The position numbers and the translations under genes were made by a program. Below are positions 9,111-17,401 of a stretch of DNA of 64,000 bases, one piece after another. The DNA is from Lachnospiraceae bacterium (GTDB taxonomy: Bacteria > Bacillota > Clostridia > Lachnospirales > Lachnospiraceae): assembly GCA_024403615.1 (NCBI GenBank), contig JAKSRM010000005.1, forward strand, positions 62,001 to 126,000. The letters are read 5' to 3'. The first letter of the stretch is position 1. Each line of letters begins with the position of its first letter. The notes beneath the pieces were generated by a model, which saw only the letters and a program-made list of their open reading frames with translations, was not told the DNA's origin and did no database searches.

Positions 9111-9641
9111 TTATTTGGTAAGGTAATGTTCAAAAGCTTCCATGTTCATGGCAAGGAATTTTTCCTTACGGCCAGAGAACATGTGCTCGATTTCTTTACG
9201 GATGGTATCCGGTTCTACAACATGAGTCTCATTCAGGATGGCACCTAACATGATCATGTTGGCTGCTTTTTCGTTGCCCAGCTCTGCAGCAATATCATTT
9301 GCTGCAACTTTTACGGATTTAACATCGCTTCTGGAAGTATCAATATTAACCAGAGAGCTGTTAATCATAATCAATCCGTCTGGAACTACGATTGGCTCAA
9401 ATTTCACAAGAGATGGCAGGTTCATAGCTACTAACACATCTGCTTCGTTGATTAACGGACAGCTGATTGGCTTGTCAGAAACAACAACGGTACAGTTGGC
9501 AGTACCACCACGCATTTCCGGTCCATAGGAAGGAAGCCATGTTACTTCTTTTCCTTCTTCCATCGCAGCTTTTGCAATCATTTGGCCGATTGCCAGAGTT
9601 CCCTGTCCGCCGCTACCGGCAAAAAACATTTTCATCTTCAT
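9111..9641 (-). CDS. 2-oxoacid:ferredoxin oxidoreductase, gamma subunit
   Basis: The 176-aa protein starts MKMKMFFAGSGGQGTLAIGQ, the GxGGQG signature of the gamma (CoA-binding) subunit, followed by WLPSYGPEMRGGTANCTVVV, also typical. It completes a four-subunit enzyme with the three genes upstream. I chose the ATG at 9641 because GGAGG lies 10 nt upstream; an in-frame TTG six bases earlier is less likely. Its 5' end touches the beta subunit stop, so the two are translationally coupled. Confidence 0.93.
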   Translation of the reverse strand: MKMKMFFAGSGGQGTLAIGQMIAKAAMEEGKEVTWLPSYGPEMRGGTANCTVVVSDKPISCPLINEADVLVAMNLPSLVKFEPIVVPDGLIMINSSLVNIDTSRSDVKSVKVAANDIAAELGNEKAANMIMLGAILNETHVVEPDTIRKEIEHMFSGRKEKFLAMNMEAFEHYLTK

Positions 9642-9643
9642 AA

Positions 9644-10387
9644 TCAAAAGCCCTCCGGAGTTCTAAAATTCTGGACTGGATAATATTCTGCCATGTCGGA
9701 AGCAACCCATTTCAGAGCATCTTCTGGTGACATTCCCCAGTTGGTAGGACATGCAGACAAGAATTCAATAAAAGTAAATCCAAGTCTTGCTTCCTGAATA
9801 TCAAATGCTTTCTCAATAACTTTCTTTGCTTTTCTTACGTTTGCAGGAGTGTTCAGAATTACACGCTCTACAAAAACAGCACCCGGAATGGTTGCCAGCA
9901 TTTCGCAGACTCTTAAAGGAAGTCCAGCTTGCTCTACTGTACGTCCATCAACCGCTGTGGTAGCTCTCTGACCGATCAGGGTGGTAGGAGCCATCTGTCC
10001 ACCAGTCATACCGTAAATTGCATTGTTAATAAAGAAGGTAGTGAACTTCTCGCCTCTATGAGCTGCGTGAACGATTTCACCAGCACCGATGGAAGCTAAG
10101 TCACCATCGCCCTGATAAGTAAAAACAACTTTATCCGGGTGAACACGGCGGATACCTGTTGCAATGGCAGGAGCTCTTCCGTGAGTGGATTCGCACATAT
10201 CAATGTTCATAAAGTTATGAGCATTAATGGAGCATCCGATTGGAACAACACCGATGGTGCGTCCTAAATCTCCTCGTTCTTCCAGAACTTCCATGATAAG
10301 ACGATGTGCAATACCATGAGAGCAACCTGGACAATAACTTGTATCTACAGGGAGCATTCCCTTTGTTGGTTCAAATATAGTTTTCAT
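9644..10387 (-). CDS. 2-oxoacid:ferredoxin oxidoreductase, beta (TPP-binding) subunit
   Basis: The 247-aa protein has YCPGCSHGIAHRL near residue 18 and the TPP pyrophosphate/Mg motif GDGDLASIGAGEIVHAAHRG with downstream INNAIYGMTGGQMAPTT. These match the beta subunit of KOR/VOR-type enzymes, which decarboxylate the 2-oxoacid on thiamine diphosphate and pass electrons to Fe-S centres. It overlaps alpha upstream by 4 nt. Subunit identity is firm; whether valine-derived 2-oxoisovalerate, 2-oxoglutarate or another acid is preferred rests on the neighbouring ilvE. Confidence 0.94.
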   Translation of the reverse strand: MKTIFEPTKGMLPVDTSYCPGCSHGIAHRLIMEVLEERGDLGRTIGVVPIGCSINAHNFMNIDMCESTHGRAPAIATGIRRVHPDKVVFTYQGDGDLASIGAGEIVHAAHRGEKFTTFFINNAIYGMTGGQMAPTTLIGQRATTAVDGRTVEQAGLPLRVCEMLATIPGAVFVERVILNTPANVRKAKKVIEKAFDIQEARLGFTFIEFLSACPTNWGMSPEDALKWVASDMAEYYPVQNFRTPEGF

Positions 10388-11460
10388 TTCAGTTCCTCCA
10401 AATGTTTAATTGCCCGGTCAGCAATTTCAAGAGAGGACGGAACAATTCCGCCAGTACGGTTAATCAGTCTGACAGGGAAACGACCGCTTACTGCTGCCTT
10501 AACGTCCTGGATCATCTGGCCCATGCTAAGTTCGGTAGAAATAACAACTTTTGTCTTTGGACCGATTTCATCAAAGGCTTTCTCCGGGAATGGCCATAAG
10601 CTGATTGGACGAATTAATCCGGCTTTAATGCCACGTTCTTCCAGAATCTCAATAGCTTCTGCGCATAAACGGGACATCGTACCGAATGCTACAAATACGA
10701 TTTCCGCATCTTCCAGATTCATGGAGCTGTAACGAACCAGTTCCTTTTCTGCTTCTGCGTATTTCTCAAACATATGCTCAACATGAGACTCTAATACATC
10801 CGGTACCAGACGAAGGGAGAAAATAACGTTTCTTCCGTCGTGATTGTCGGTTCCGGTAATCGCCCATGGTTTCTTTTCGCTAATCTTATCTACTGGAGTA
10901 ATTTCCTTCTGTGGAGGAAGTTCTACCGGCTCCATCATCTGTCCAATCATACCGTCGGCAAGAATAAGAACTGGGTTACGATATTTCTCAGCGATATCGA
11001 AGCTTTCATAAATCATGTCAACACATTCCTGAATTCCGGAAGGAGCGAAAACAGGAATCTTCGCGTCGCCATTGTAACCGCCTCTGGTTGCCTGGAAATA
11101 GTCTGCCTGACCTGGCTGGATTCCACCAACGCCAGGGCCGCCTCTGGATACATTCAGAGCTACGATTGGAACTTCTGTACTGCAGATAAATCCAAGGCCT
11201 TCCTGCATTAACGCAAGACCTGGAGAACTGGTAGAAATAAATACACGTCCGCCTGCTGCTGCAGCGCCATAAGCCATATTAACAGCAGCCAGTTCGCTTT
11301 CTGCCTGTACAAATGCGCCACCTGCCTTTGGCAGTTCATGGCTCATATACTCAGGAACTTCATTCTGTGGTGTAATAGGGTAACCGAAATAGCACTTGCA
11401 GCCGGCACGAATTGCAGCTTCTCCAAAGGCTTCGTTGCCCTTCATAAGTACTTTGCTCAT
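10384..11460 (-). CDS. vorB: 2-oxoacid:ferredoxin oxidoreductase, alpha subunit (VorB-like)
   Basis: The 358-aa subunit begins MSKVLMKGNEAFGEAAIRAG and contains CYFGYPITPQNEVPEYMS, the TPP pyrimidine-binding domain of the alpha subunit, then SSPGLALMQEGLGF and SRGGPGVGGIQPGQADYFQA, both characteristic. It resembles proteins usually annotated as 3-methyl-2-oxobutanoate dehydrogenase subunit VorB. It overlaps the ferredoxin subunit upstream and beta downstream by 4 nt each, so the four subunits should be made in equal amounts. The reaction is 2-oxoacid + CoA + oxidised ferredoxin to acyl-CoA + CO2 + reduced ferredoxin, and it is reversible. Confidence 0.92.
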   Translation of the reverse strand: MSKVLMKGNEAFGEAAIRAGCKCYFGYPITPQNEVPEYMSHELPKAGGAFVQAESELAAVNMAYGAAAAGGRVFISTSSPGLALMQEGLGFICSTEVPIVALNVSRGGPGVGGIQPGQADYFQATRGGYNGDAKIPVFAPSGIQECVDMIYESFDIAEKYRNPVLILADGMIGQMMEPVELPPQKEITPVDKISEKKPWAITGTDNHDGRNVIFSLRLVPDVLESHVEHMFEKYAEAEKELVRYSSMNLEDAEIVFVAFGTMSRLCAEAIEILEERGIKAGLIRPISLWPFPEKAFDEIGPKTKVVISTELSMGQMIQDVKAAVSGRFPVRLINRTGGIVPSSLEIADRAIKHLEELK

Positions 11461-11687
11461 TCTTCTCCCTCCTCTAATTCATAAATACTGATGCAGCAAT
11501 CTGGGCACATGGTTGCGCAGCTGGTGCAACCGATGCACTCTGTTACATCTGTGATTCCTGCCGGGTGATATCCTTTGGAATTAACCTCTGGGTCAAAGGC
11601 AAGGATCTTTTTCGGGCAGAAGGAAATGCATAAGCCACAGCCTTTGCATTTGTCCCCATCGAAAACGACTTTAAAACGTCTCTTCAT
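11457..11687 (-). CDS. 2-oxoacid:ferredoxin oxidoreductase, delta (2x[4Fe-4S] ferredoxin) subunit
   Basis: This 76-aa protein is a two-cluster ferredoxin with CKGCGLCISFCPK and CIGCTSCATMCPD. It is the small electron-transfer subunit of the four-subunit enzyme and the first of the four genes. It overlaps alpha by 4 nt. A GAGG-like site precedes the ATG. Cytoplasmic, bound to the complex. Confidence 0.94.
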   Translation of the reverse strand: MKRRFKVVFDGDKCKGCGLCISFCPKKILAFDPEVNSKGYHPAGITDVTECIGCTSCATMCPDCCISIYELEEGEE

Positions 11688-11716
11688 TACAAGCCTCCTG
11701 AATATTTTTATGGTTT

Positions 11717-12421
11717 TTAAACCTGTTTATCTAAATAACTATCCCTCATGTACATTCCAATCGGGAAAATATCAAAATCACAACCGGAAAGTTCTTCTAC
11801 TAAGCTTTCCATACAACATGCACAAAGTACCGGAATTCCCGTAAGACGGGAAACTTCTCTGGTAAATTCCATGCCTTCGATTACGGTTTCCGCTGTGGTG
11901 TAGCGGATTAAGTGCGCATTGGAAACCAAACCCGTAACCTTTATGCCGGTAGTGGCCATGGTATTATTTATCTGGTCTGCAGCTTTTTGCGGCGTATCCG
12001 TTCCCGGACGGTTACAGTTTACAACGCTGATCAGCTGCGCATCCTCTTGCATGTACGGGCTGAACTGATTTAAAATCATGGCTCCCGTAGCATCTCCTCC
12101 GCAATCTAAGATGACTCTGCAAGTCGCATCTTCCAAAGGCGCCCGGATGGCGGCATCGATGGTCTGAAGCTCGCTTCCGTTCTTTCCTTTGAACGGATCG
12201 GAATAAACTTTGATTCCCGCTTCCTCCATCAAGCTCTGACGTTCCCTGGAACGGAAATATGGATTCTCCAGATCCAGATCGCATAGCGCCAGGTTCTTCA
12301 TATTTTCTTGCGCTAAGGCCATGGCAAGAGATACGCTGACCTCAGTTTTGCCACTTCCAAAATGACCCGTTATTGCAATTTTTCTAGGGCCTTCTGCCAT
12401 GGCTTTTAAAAATACATTCAT
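11717..12421 (-). CDS. P-loop ATPase of the MinD/CobQ (SIMIBI) type, first gene of the oxidoreductase operon
   Basis: Translation from the ATG at 12421 gives 234 aa. Walker A is GHFGSGKTE (about 19-27), followed by CDLDLENPYFRSRE near residue 50 and DCGGDATGA near 110, as in ParA/MinD/CooC-like ATPases. The P-loop lacks the KGG start of true ParA/MinD. A CACC cysteine cluster lies near the C-terminus (IPVLCACCMESL). I chose this start because GGAG lies 11 nt upstream; a longer frame reaches 12499 but without a ribosome site. It is 29 nt before the ferredoxin subunit. A cofactor-loading or maturation role for the Fe-S oxidoreductase is an inference from position; a regulatory nucleotide-binding role is also possible. 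Confidence 0.7.
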   Translation of the reverse strand: MNVFLKAMAEGPRKIAITGHFGSGKTEVSVSLAMALAQENMKNLALCDLDLENPYFRSRERQSLMEEAGIKVYSDPFKGKNGSELQTIDAAIRAPLEDATCRVILDCGGDATGAMILNQFSPYMQEDAQLISVVNCNRPGTDTPQKAADQINNTMATTGIKVTGLVSNAHLIRYTTAETVIEGMEFTREVSRLTGIPVLCACCMESLVEELSGCDFDIFPIGMYMRDSYLDKQV

Positions 12422-12491
12422 CTTATTTTTTTCTCCAGATACACGAAAAAGACCCTCGAAAATATTAGAGGATACAAAATCAAAACAAAGT

Positions 12492-12506
12492 TTCTGCAAG
12501 GCAGAA
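12492..12506. repeat. Perfect inverted repeat TTCTGC-AAG-GCAGAA in the operon leader
   Basis: The repeat is located about 11-25 nt downstream of the predicted minus-strand start site, so it could form a 5' hairpin in the mRNA or be an operator. The same arms with a different 3-nt loop occur at 19066-19080 in another leader. Confidence 0.45.
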
Positions 12507-12523
12507 TCCTTTGCTTTTTGGAG

Positions 12524-12553
12524 ATTATAAACCCACTTTTTTCATACAGTCAA
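12524..12553 (-). promoter_or_regulatory. Sigma-A promoter of the minus-strand branched-chain operon
   Basis: On the minus strand TTGACT (12553-12548), an 18-nt spacer and TATAAT (12529-12524) make a near-consensus promoter. The start site is expected near 12517, giving a leader of about 95 nt before the ATPase gene. The 317-nt gap 12422-12738 holds this promoter, a palindrome and the opposite promoter; I see no gene in it. Confidence 0.8.
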
Positions 12554-12590
12554 CGAATTACTTTTTTCTTTCGAAAAAATAAGCGAAATG

Positions 12591-12604
12591 CCTTGATATC
12601 AAGG
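12591..12604. promoter_or_regulatory. Perfect 14-bp palindrome CCTTGATATCAAGG, candidate operator
   Basis: It sits midway between the two divergent promoters, about 38 bp from the minus -35 and 33 bp from the plus -35. I did not find a second copy in the window. Because both products of the plus operon carry an N-terminal XRE-type helix-turn-helix, this is a reasonable binding site for them (inference). Confidence 0.5.
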
Positions 12605-12636
12605 GTTTTTTAGTGTTTGTTTGTGTAGTTTTTCTA

Positions 12637-12665
12637 TTGACTGTAAATAAAATTTTCTTTATTAT
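12637..12665 (+). promoter_or_regulatory. Sigma-A promoter of the HTH-cupin-ligase operon
   Basis: TTGACT (12637-12642), a 17-nt spacer and TATTAT (12660-12665) predict a start near 12672. GGAGGAG at 12726-12732 then serves the first gene. Confidence 0.8.
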
Positions 12666-12738
12666 TTAATAGTTTAAGATGGCAGAGTAGAATTAATTTA
12701 CAGTAGTAAAGAATTCTGGCCTTTTGGAGGAGAAAAAA

Positions 12739-15033
12739 ATGGCAGACAACAGTAATATGTTGATGGAAGTTGCACAACGTATCCGCGAACTTCGAATTGA
12801 CTATAATTACACAGAAGCCAAGATGGCGGAACTTACCGGCGTCAGCACCGAAGAATACATCCAGTATGAAACGGGAGCTGCTGACCTTCCTTTCACATTT
12901 ATTCACAAATGTGCGCTGTGTTTCGGCATTGAAATTACCGAATTGTTAGAGGGAAGTAATTCCCGTCTTACCAGCTATGCGATTACCCGTAACGGCAACG
13001 GCCAGCTTACGGCAAAAGAGCCTGGCATCGAAATTAAATCTATTGCTCCTCTTTTCAAAAATAAAAAAGCCGACCCATATTGGGTTCGTTATGAATATTC
13101 CGAAGCAGAACAAAATGAGCCGATTCATCAGGTAACTCATGGTGGCCAGGAGTTCGACCTTATTCTGGAAGGTAACATGAGAATTAAGATCGGTGACCAT
13201 GAAGAAGAATTAGGCCCTGGCGACAGCATCTTCTACAACTCTTCCACTCCTCACGGTATGATTGCAATCGGTGGAAAAGACGTTGTTTTCTGCGCCGTTA
13301 TTTTAAGCGGGGAAGAAGAACTAATCTGGAACCATGGCCGCATGATGAATGCAGAAGAAGTACAGAGACAGCTGAACAGCGTTCCTGCCATTGTTTCTGC
13401 TGGCGATTATCTGAATGATTTCATTGAAACTGCAACCGATGAAACAGGTGCTCCAGTTTCCATCAAGTTCTTTAATCCAGACAAATTTAATTTTGCATTC
13501 GATGTTGTAGATGCAATTGCAGATAAAGACCCAGACCGTCTTGCCATGGTTCATTTGGACCACAACCGCAAGGAACGTCGTTTCACTTTCCTGGACATGA
13601 AGAAAATGTCCGCAAGAGCTGCCAACTATTTCCGTGCTCTGGGCGTAGAAAAAGGCGACCGCGTTATGTTAGTTATGCGCCGGAACTGGGAATTCTGGCC
13701 AGTTATCGTAGGCCTTCATAAATTAGGCGCCATTGCAATTCCTGCAACCGACCAGTTAGTAGAAAAAGATTTTGAATATCGATTTAATGCAGCAAAAGTA
13801 AAAGCCATCGTATGTGCTGCCTTTGGAACCAGTGCAGATGAAGCAGAAAAAGCTGCTGCCAAATGCCCTACCGTTAAACTGAAAGTAATCAGCGGTGGCA
13901 AACGAGAAGGCTGGCATTGCTTCGATGAAGAATACGATATGTATTCCAGCCGTTTCACAAGAACCGACGATTCCATTTGTGGTGATGATTCCATGTTGAT
14001 GCTCTTCACCTCCGGAACCTCTGGTTATCCAAAGGCTGCTGTTCATAGCTGCAAATATCCGTTAGGCCATTATCTCACAGCCAAGTATTGGCATTGTGTA
14101 GATCCAGAAGGTCTTCACCTTACCATTTCCGATACCGGATGGGGCAAGGCTCTTTGGGGCAAGCTCTATGGCCAGTGGATGAACGGCGCTGCTACTTTCG
14201 TTTATGACTTTGACCGTTTCCATGCGGACGATATTTTATCCTTGTTCGCTCAATATCATATTACTTCTTTCTGTGCTCCTCCTACGATGTACCGTTTCTT
14301 CATCAAAGAGGATCTCAGTAAATACGATTTAAGCTCCGTAAAACATGCAAGTATTGCAGGCGAAGCCATGAATCCGGAAGTATACGAACAGTTCCGAAAG
14401 GCTACGGGTCTTTCCATTATGGAAGGCTTTGGCCAGACAGAAACCACCATGGTTATTGGTACCTTTGCCGGAATGATGGCAAAACCGGGCTCCATGGGCA
14501 AACCGAGTCCGCTGTATGACGTTCACCTTCTCAATGCAGATGGTCAGGAATGCGCAGACGGTGAAGTCGGAGAAATTGTTATTTACACCGGCAACGGCAT
14601 TCCTTGTGGTTTATTCAAAGGCTACTTTGAAGAGCCAGAAGCTACGGCCAACGCTTGGCATGATAATTATTACCACACCGGAGACCTTGCATGGCGCGAT
14701 GAGGACGAATACTTCTGGTATGTCGGCCGTGCAGACGATGTTATCAAATCCTCCGGATACCGTATCGGACCTTTCGAAATCGAAAGCGTACTTATGGAAC
14801 TTCCTTACGTTCTGGAATGTGGCGTTTCTGCTGTTCCGGATGAAGTCCGTGGACAGGTTGTTAAAGCAAGCATTGTTCTCGTAAAAGGAACCGTTCCTTC
14901 CGATGAATTAAAAGTTGAAATTCAGAACTACGTTAAAAGTCGTACTGCTCCTTATAAGTATCCTCGAATCGTTGATTTCAAGGAAGACCTGCCAAAGACT
15001 ACAAACGGTAAGATTAAACGTAATCTGTTGTAA
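12739..15033 (+). CDS. HTH (XRE) - cupin - AMP-forming acyl-CoA synthetase fusion, copy 1
   Basis: The 764-aa protein has three modules in one uninterrupted frame. Residues about 6-70 form an XRE-type helix-turn-helix (VAQRIRELRIDYNYTEAKMA, then GVSTEEYIQYE). About 120-195 is a cupin (THGGQEFDLILEG and GPGDSIFYNSSTPHG). About 235-764 is an acyl-CoA ligase with FTSGTSGYPK (about 423-432), EGFGQTETT, YYHTGDL, the hinge YVGRADDVIKSSGYRIGPFE and a C-terminal catalytic lysine in TTNGKIKRN. XRE-cupin regulators are known, as are ligases of this type (adenylate the acid, then form acyl-CoA); the combination suggests an enzyme that also binds DNA or a regulator that senses its substrate. The start is set by GGAGGAG; an upstream in-frame TTG is ignored. 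It is 17 nt before its paralogue. Confidence 0.88.
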   Translation: MADNSNMLMEVAQRIRELRIDYNYTEAKMAELTGVSTEEYIQYETGAADLPFTFIHKCALCFGIEITELLEGSNSRLTSYAITRNGNGQLTAKEPGIEIKSIAPLFKNKKADPYWVRYEYSEAEQNEPIHQVTHGGQEFDLILEGNMRIKIGDHEEELGPGDSIFYNSSTPHGMIAIGGKDVVFCAVILSGEEELIWNHGRMMNAEEVQRQLNSVPAIVSAGDYLNDFIETATDETGAPVSIKFFNPDKFNFAFDVVDAIADKDPDRLAMVHLDHNRKERRFTFLDMKKMSARAANYFRALGVEKGDRVMLVMRRNWEFWPVIVGLHKLGAIAIPATDQLVEKDFEYRFNAAKVKAIVCAAFGTSADEAEKAAAKCPTVKLKVISGGKREGWHCFDEEYDMYSSRFTRTDDSICGDDSMLMLFTSGTSGYPKAAVHSCKYPLGHYLTAKYWHCVDPEGLHLTISDTGWGKALWGKLYGQWMNGAATFVYDFDRFHADDILSLFAQYHITSFCAPPTMYRFFIKEDLSKYDLSSVKHASIAGEAMNPEVYEQFRKATGLSIMEGFGQTETTMVIGTFAGMMAKPGSMGKPSPLYDVHLLNADGQECADGEVGEIVIYTGNGIPCGLFKGYFEEPEATANAWHDNYYHTGDLAWRDEDEYFWYVGRADDVIKSSGYRIGPFEIESVLMELPYVLECGVSAVPDEVRGQVVKASIVLVKGTVPSDELKVEIQNYVKSRTAPYKYPRIVDFKEDLPKTTNGKIKRNLL

Positions 15034-15050
15034 TAACGGGGAGAGTTTCT

Positions 15051-17318
15051 ATGAAGGGATTAGAATTAAAAGTACAGGAAATTGCGGATCGTGTCCGTGA
15101 ACTTCGAACCATTGAAGGCTTATCCGAAGAGTACATGGCTCAGAAAATCGGCGTTACCGTCGAGGAATACCGATTGTATGAAGCCGGAAAACAGGAACTG
15201 GATTTCGCCTTCCTTTACACCTGTGCTACGGTCTTAAATGTTGACGTTACGGAGCTGATCGAAGGTATTACTCCTCGATTAAGTTCTTACATTATGACCC
15301 GTAAAGGCGAAGGTCTTCGTGTAGAGCAGGCTCATGGCATGACCTATTACAATTTGGCATATAAATTCCGTGACCGTGTTGCGGAGCCTTTGTTTGTACA
15401 TAGTACCTTCAGCGCAGAAGCTCAGCTGAAACCGATCGAAGTTACGGTCCATGAAGGACATGAATTTGATATTGTCATCAGCGGTCACTTAAAAGTTCAG
15501 TTAGGAAACCATACGGAAGTTTTAGGACCTGGCGATACCATTTACTATAACTCTTCTACTCCTCACGGAATGATTGCTACGGAAGGCGAAGATTGTGATT
15601 TCTACGCAATCGTTCTGGATCCAGACCGTAATGCGGTTGCGAAACCAGAAGCCATTCCGACCATCGCTCCAGTGGTTCAGACCAAGAAACGTGTTTGGGA
15701 AAAATTTGTGGATGTGGAAGAAACCGCTACTGGCGAATTAGCTGCTGTTTCCTTTAAAGATCCGGAATCCTTCAACTTTGCTTTTGATGTTGTAGATGAT
15801 TTAGGTTCTCGTCGTCCGGAAAAATTAGCGCTTCTCCATGTAAGCAACGACAAAGTAGAAAAACGCATGACCTTCCAGGACATGGCAAAACTTTCTTCCC
15901 GTGCTGCCAACTATTTCCGTTCCTTAGGCATCAAGAAGGGCGACCGCGTATTAATCGTATTAAGACGAAATTGGCAGTTCTGGCCGATTATTATTGGCTT
16001 GGAAAAATTAGGTGCCATTGCCATTCCGGCAGTTGACCAGTTATTAGAAAAAGATTTTCTTTACCGGTTTGAAGTTGCCGGCGTTTCTGCCGTTATCTGT
16101 TCCGCAGATGGCGATGTAATTAAGCAGGCAGAACCAGCAATCGAAAAATACGGTAAGATTGAAGTACAAATTGTTGCCAATGGAACTATCGAAGGCTGGC
16201 ATGCTTTCGACGAAGAGTACGCGATGTACTCCAGCCGTTTTGCAAGAAGCGAAGACAGTATTTCCGGCAGCGATCCAATGATGATGATTTTCACTTCCGG
16301 TTCCACTGGTTATCCAAAGCTTGCGGTTCATAACTGCAAATATCCTTTGGGACATTTCGTTACTGCGAAATACTGGCATTGCGTAGACCCAGACGGTCTG
16401 CACTTTACCATTTCCGATACTGGCTGGGCAAAAGCGATGTGGGGTAAACTCTTTGGACAGTGGCTGTGCGAAGCTCCTCTGTTCGTTTACGACTTTGACC
16501 GCTTCCAGGCTGGCGACATTCTTCCAATGTTTGCGAAGTATGGTATTACAACCTTCTGTGCTCCGCCTACTATGTTCCGTATGCTGATTAAGGAAGATCT
16601 TAGCAAATATGATTTAAGCTCTATCAAACATGCAAGCACTGCTGGCGAAGCGATGAATCCGGAAATCTTCCGAATCTTTATGGAAAACACGGGCTTATCT
16701 GTTATGGAAGGCTTCGGTCAGACCGAAACTACCGTTGTTGTTGGTAACTTTGCCGGTGTTGCTCCGAAGGTTGGTTCTATGGGTAAACCGAACCCTCAGT
16801 ATAAAGTTGCTTTACTTACTCCAGAAGGACAGATTGCAGAAGTCGGCGAAGCTGGTGAAATCTGTATTGATATTTCCGACGGCGCTCCATGTGGTCTCTT
16901 TGGCGGCTACTATCAGAACGACAAAGACACGGACGCTGTATGGCATGACGGTTATTACCATACTGGCGACTTGGCATGGTGCGATGAAGATGGATTCTTC
17001 TGGTACATTGGTAGAGCCGATGACCTGATCAAATCCTCTGGATATCGTATCGGACCTTTCGAAATCGAAAGCGTTATTATGGAACTTCCTTACGTTCTGG
17101 AATGTGGCGTTTCTGCAGTACCGGATGAAATCCGTGGACAGATTGTTAAAGCAAGCATCGTTCTGGTTGCTGGAAAACGTGGAACTGCGAAACTGAAAGA
17201 AGAAATTCAAAATTACGTAAAAGAGCATACCGCTCCTTACAAATATCCACGTATCGTTGAATTCAAAAAGTCTCTTCCAAAGACCGCCAGCGGAAAGATT
17301 ATCCGTAGCAAACTGTAA
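15051..17318 (+). CDS. HTH (XRE) - cupin - AMP-forming acyl-CoA synthetase fusion, copy 2
   Basis: The 755-aa tandem paralogue of the preceding gene has the same order: helix-turn-helix (about 6-65; IADRVRELRTIEGLSEEYMA), cupin (about 125-190; VHEGHEFDIVISG, GPGDTIYYNSSTPHG) and ligase (about 225-755; FTSGSTGYPK, EGFGQTETT, YYHTGDL, YIGRADDLIKSSGYRIGPFE, KTASGKIIRSKL). Long stretches around the hinge and C-terminus are identical to copy 1, while the HTH and cupin have diverged more. This suggests gene duplication followed by a change in what is sensed or bound. GGGGAGAG lies upstream of the ATG at 15051. Probably co-transcribed with copy 1, and ends at a strong terminator. Confidence 0.88.
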   Translation: MKGLELKVQEIADRVRELRTIEGLSEEYMAQKIGVTVEEYRLYEAGKQELDFAFLYTCATVLNVDVTELIEGITPRLSSYIMTRKGEGLRVEQAHGMTYYNLAYKFRDRVAEPLFVHSTFSAEAQLKPIEVTVHEGHEFDIVISGHLKVQLGNHTEVLGPGDTIYYNSSTPHGMIATEGEDCDFYAIVLDPDRNAVAKPEAIPTIAPVVQTKKRVWEKFVDVEETATGELAAVSFKDPESFNFAFDVVDDLGSRRPEKLALLHVSNDKVEKRMTFQDMAKLSSRAANYFRSLGIKKGDRVLIVLRRNWQFWPIIIGLEKLGAIAIPAVDQLLEKDFLYRFEVAGVSAVICSADGDVIKQAEPAIEKYGKIEVQIVANGTIEGWHAFDEEYAMYSSRFARSEDSISGSDPMMMIFTSGSTGYPKLAVHNCKYPLGHFVTAKYWHCVDPDGLHFTISDTGWAKAMWGKLFGQWLCEAPLFVYDFDRFQAGDILPMFAKYGITTFCAPPTMFRMLIKEDLSKYDLSSIKHASTAGEAMNPEIFRIFMENTGLSVMEGFGQTETTVVVGNFAGVAPKVGSMGKPNPQYKVALLTPEGQIAEVGEAGEICIDISDGAPCGLFGGYYQNDKDTDAVWHDGYYHTGDLAWCDEDGFFWYIGRADDLIKSSGYRIGPFEIESVIMELPYVLECGVSAVPDEIRGQIVKASIVLVAGKRGTAKLKEEIQNYVKEHTAPYKYPRIVEFKKSLPKTASGKIIRSKL

Positions 17319-17350
17319 TTCCAACGAAAGCTGGTATATAAAAATAAAAA

Positions 17351-17383
17351 AACGCCCGGAAAGCAAAAGCTCTTCCGGGCGTT
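17351..17383. terminator. Bidirectional Rho-independent terminator
   Basis: An 11-bp perfect stem AACGCCCGGAA / TTCCGGGCGTT (17351-17361 and 17373-17383) has A-rich sequence on the left and T-rich on the right. It separates the convergent ligase and RNase-like genes and can serve both. Confidence 0.9.
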
Positions 17384-17401
17384 TCTATTTCTTCGCGGGC
17401 C

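Noticed and set aside
12422-12499. Longer N-terminus for the P-loop ATPase gene
   Set aside because: No ribosome site near 12499, and the extension overlaps the predicted leader hairpin; GGAG supports the start at 12421.
16812-17366. Antisense 184-codon open frame opposite the second ligase
   Set aside because: It is a by-product of codon use in the ligase; no ribosome site and no recognisable domain.
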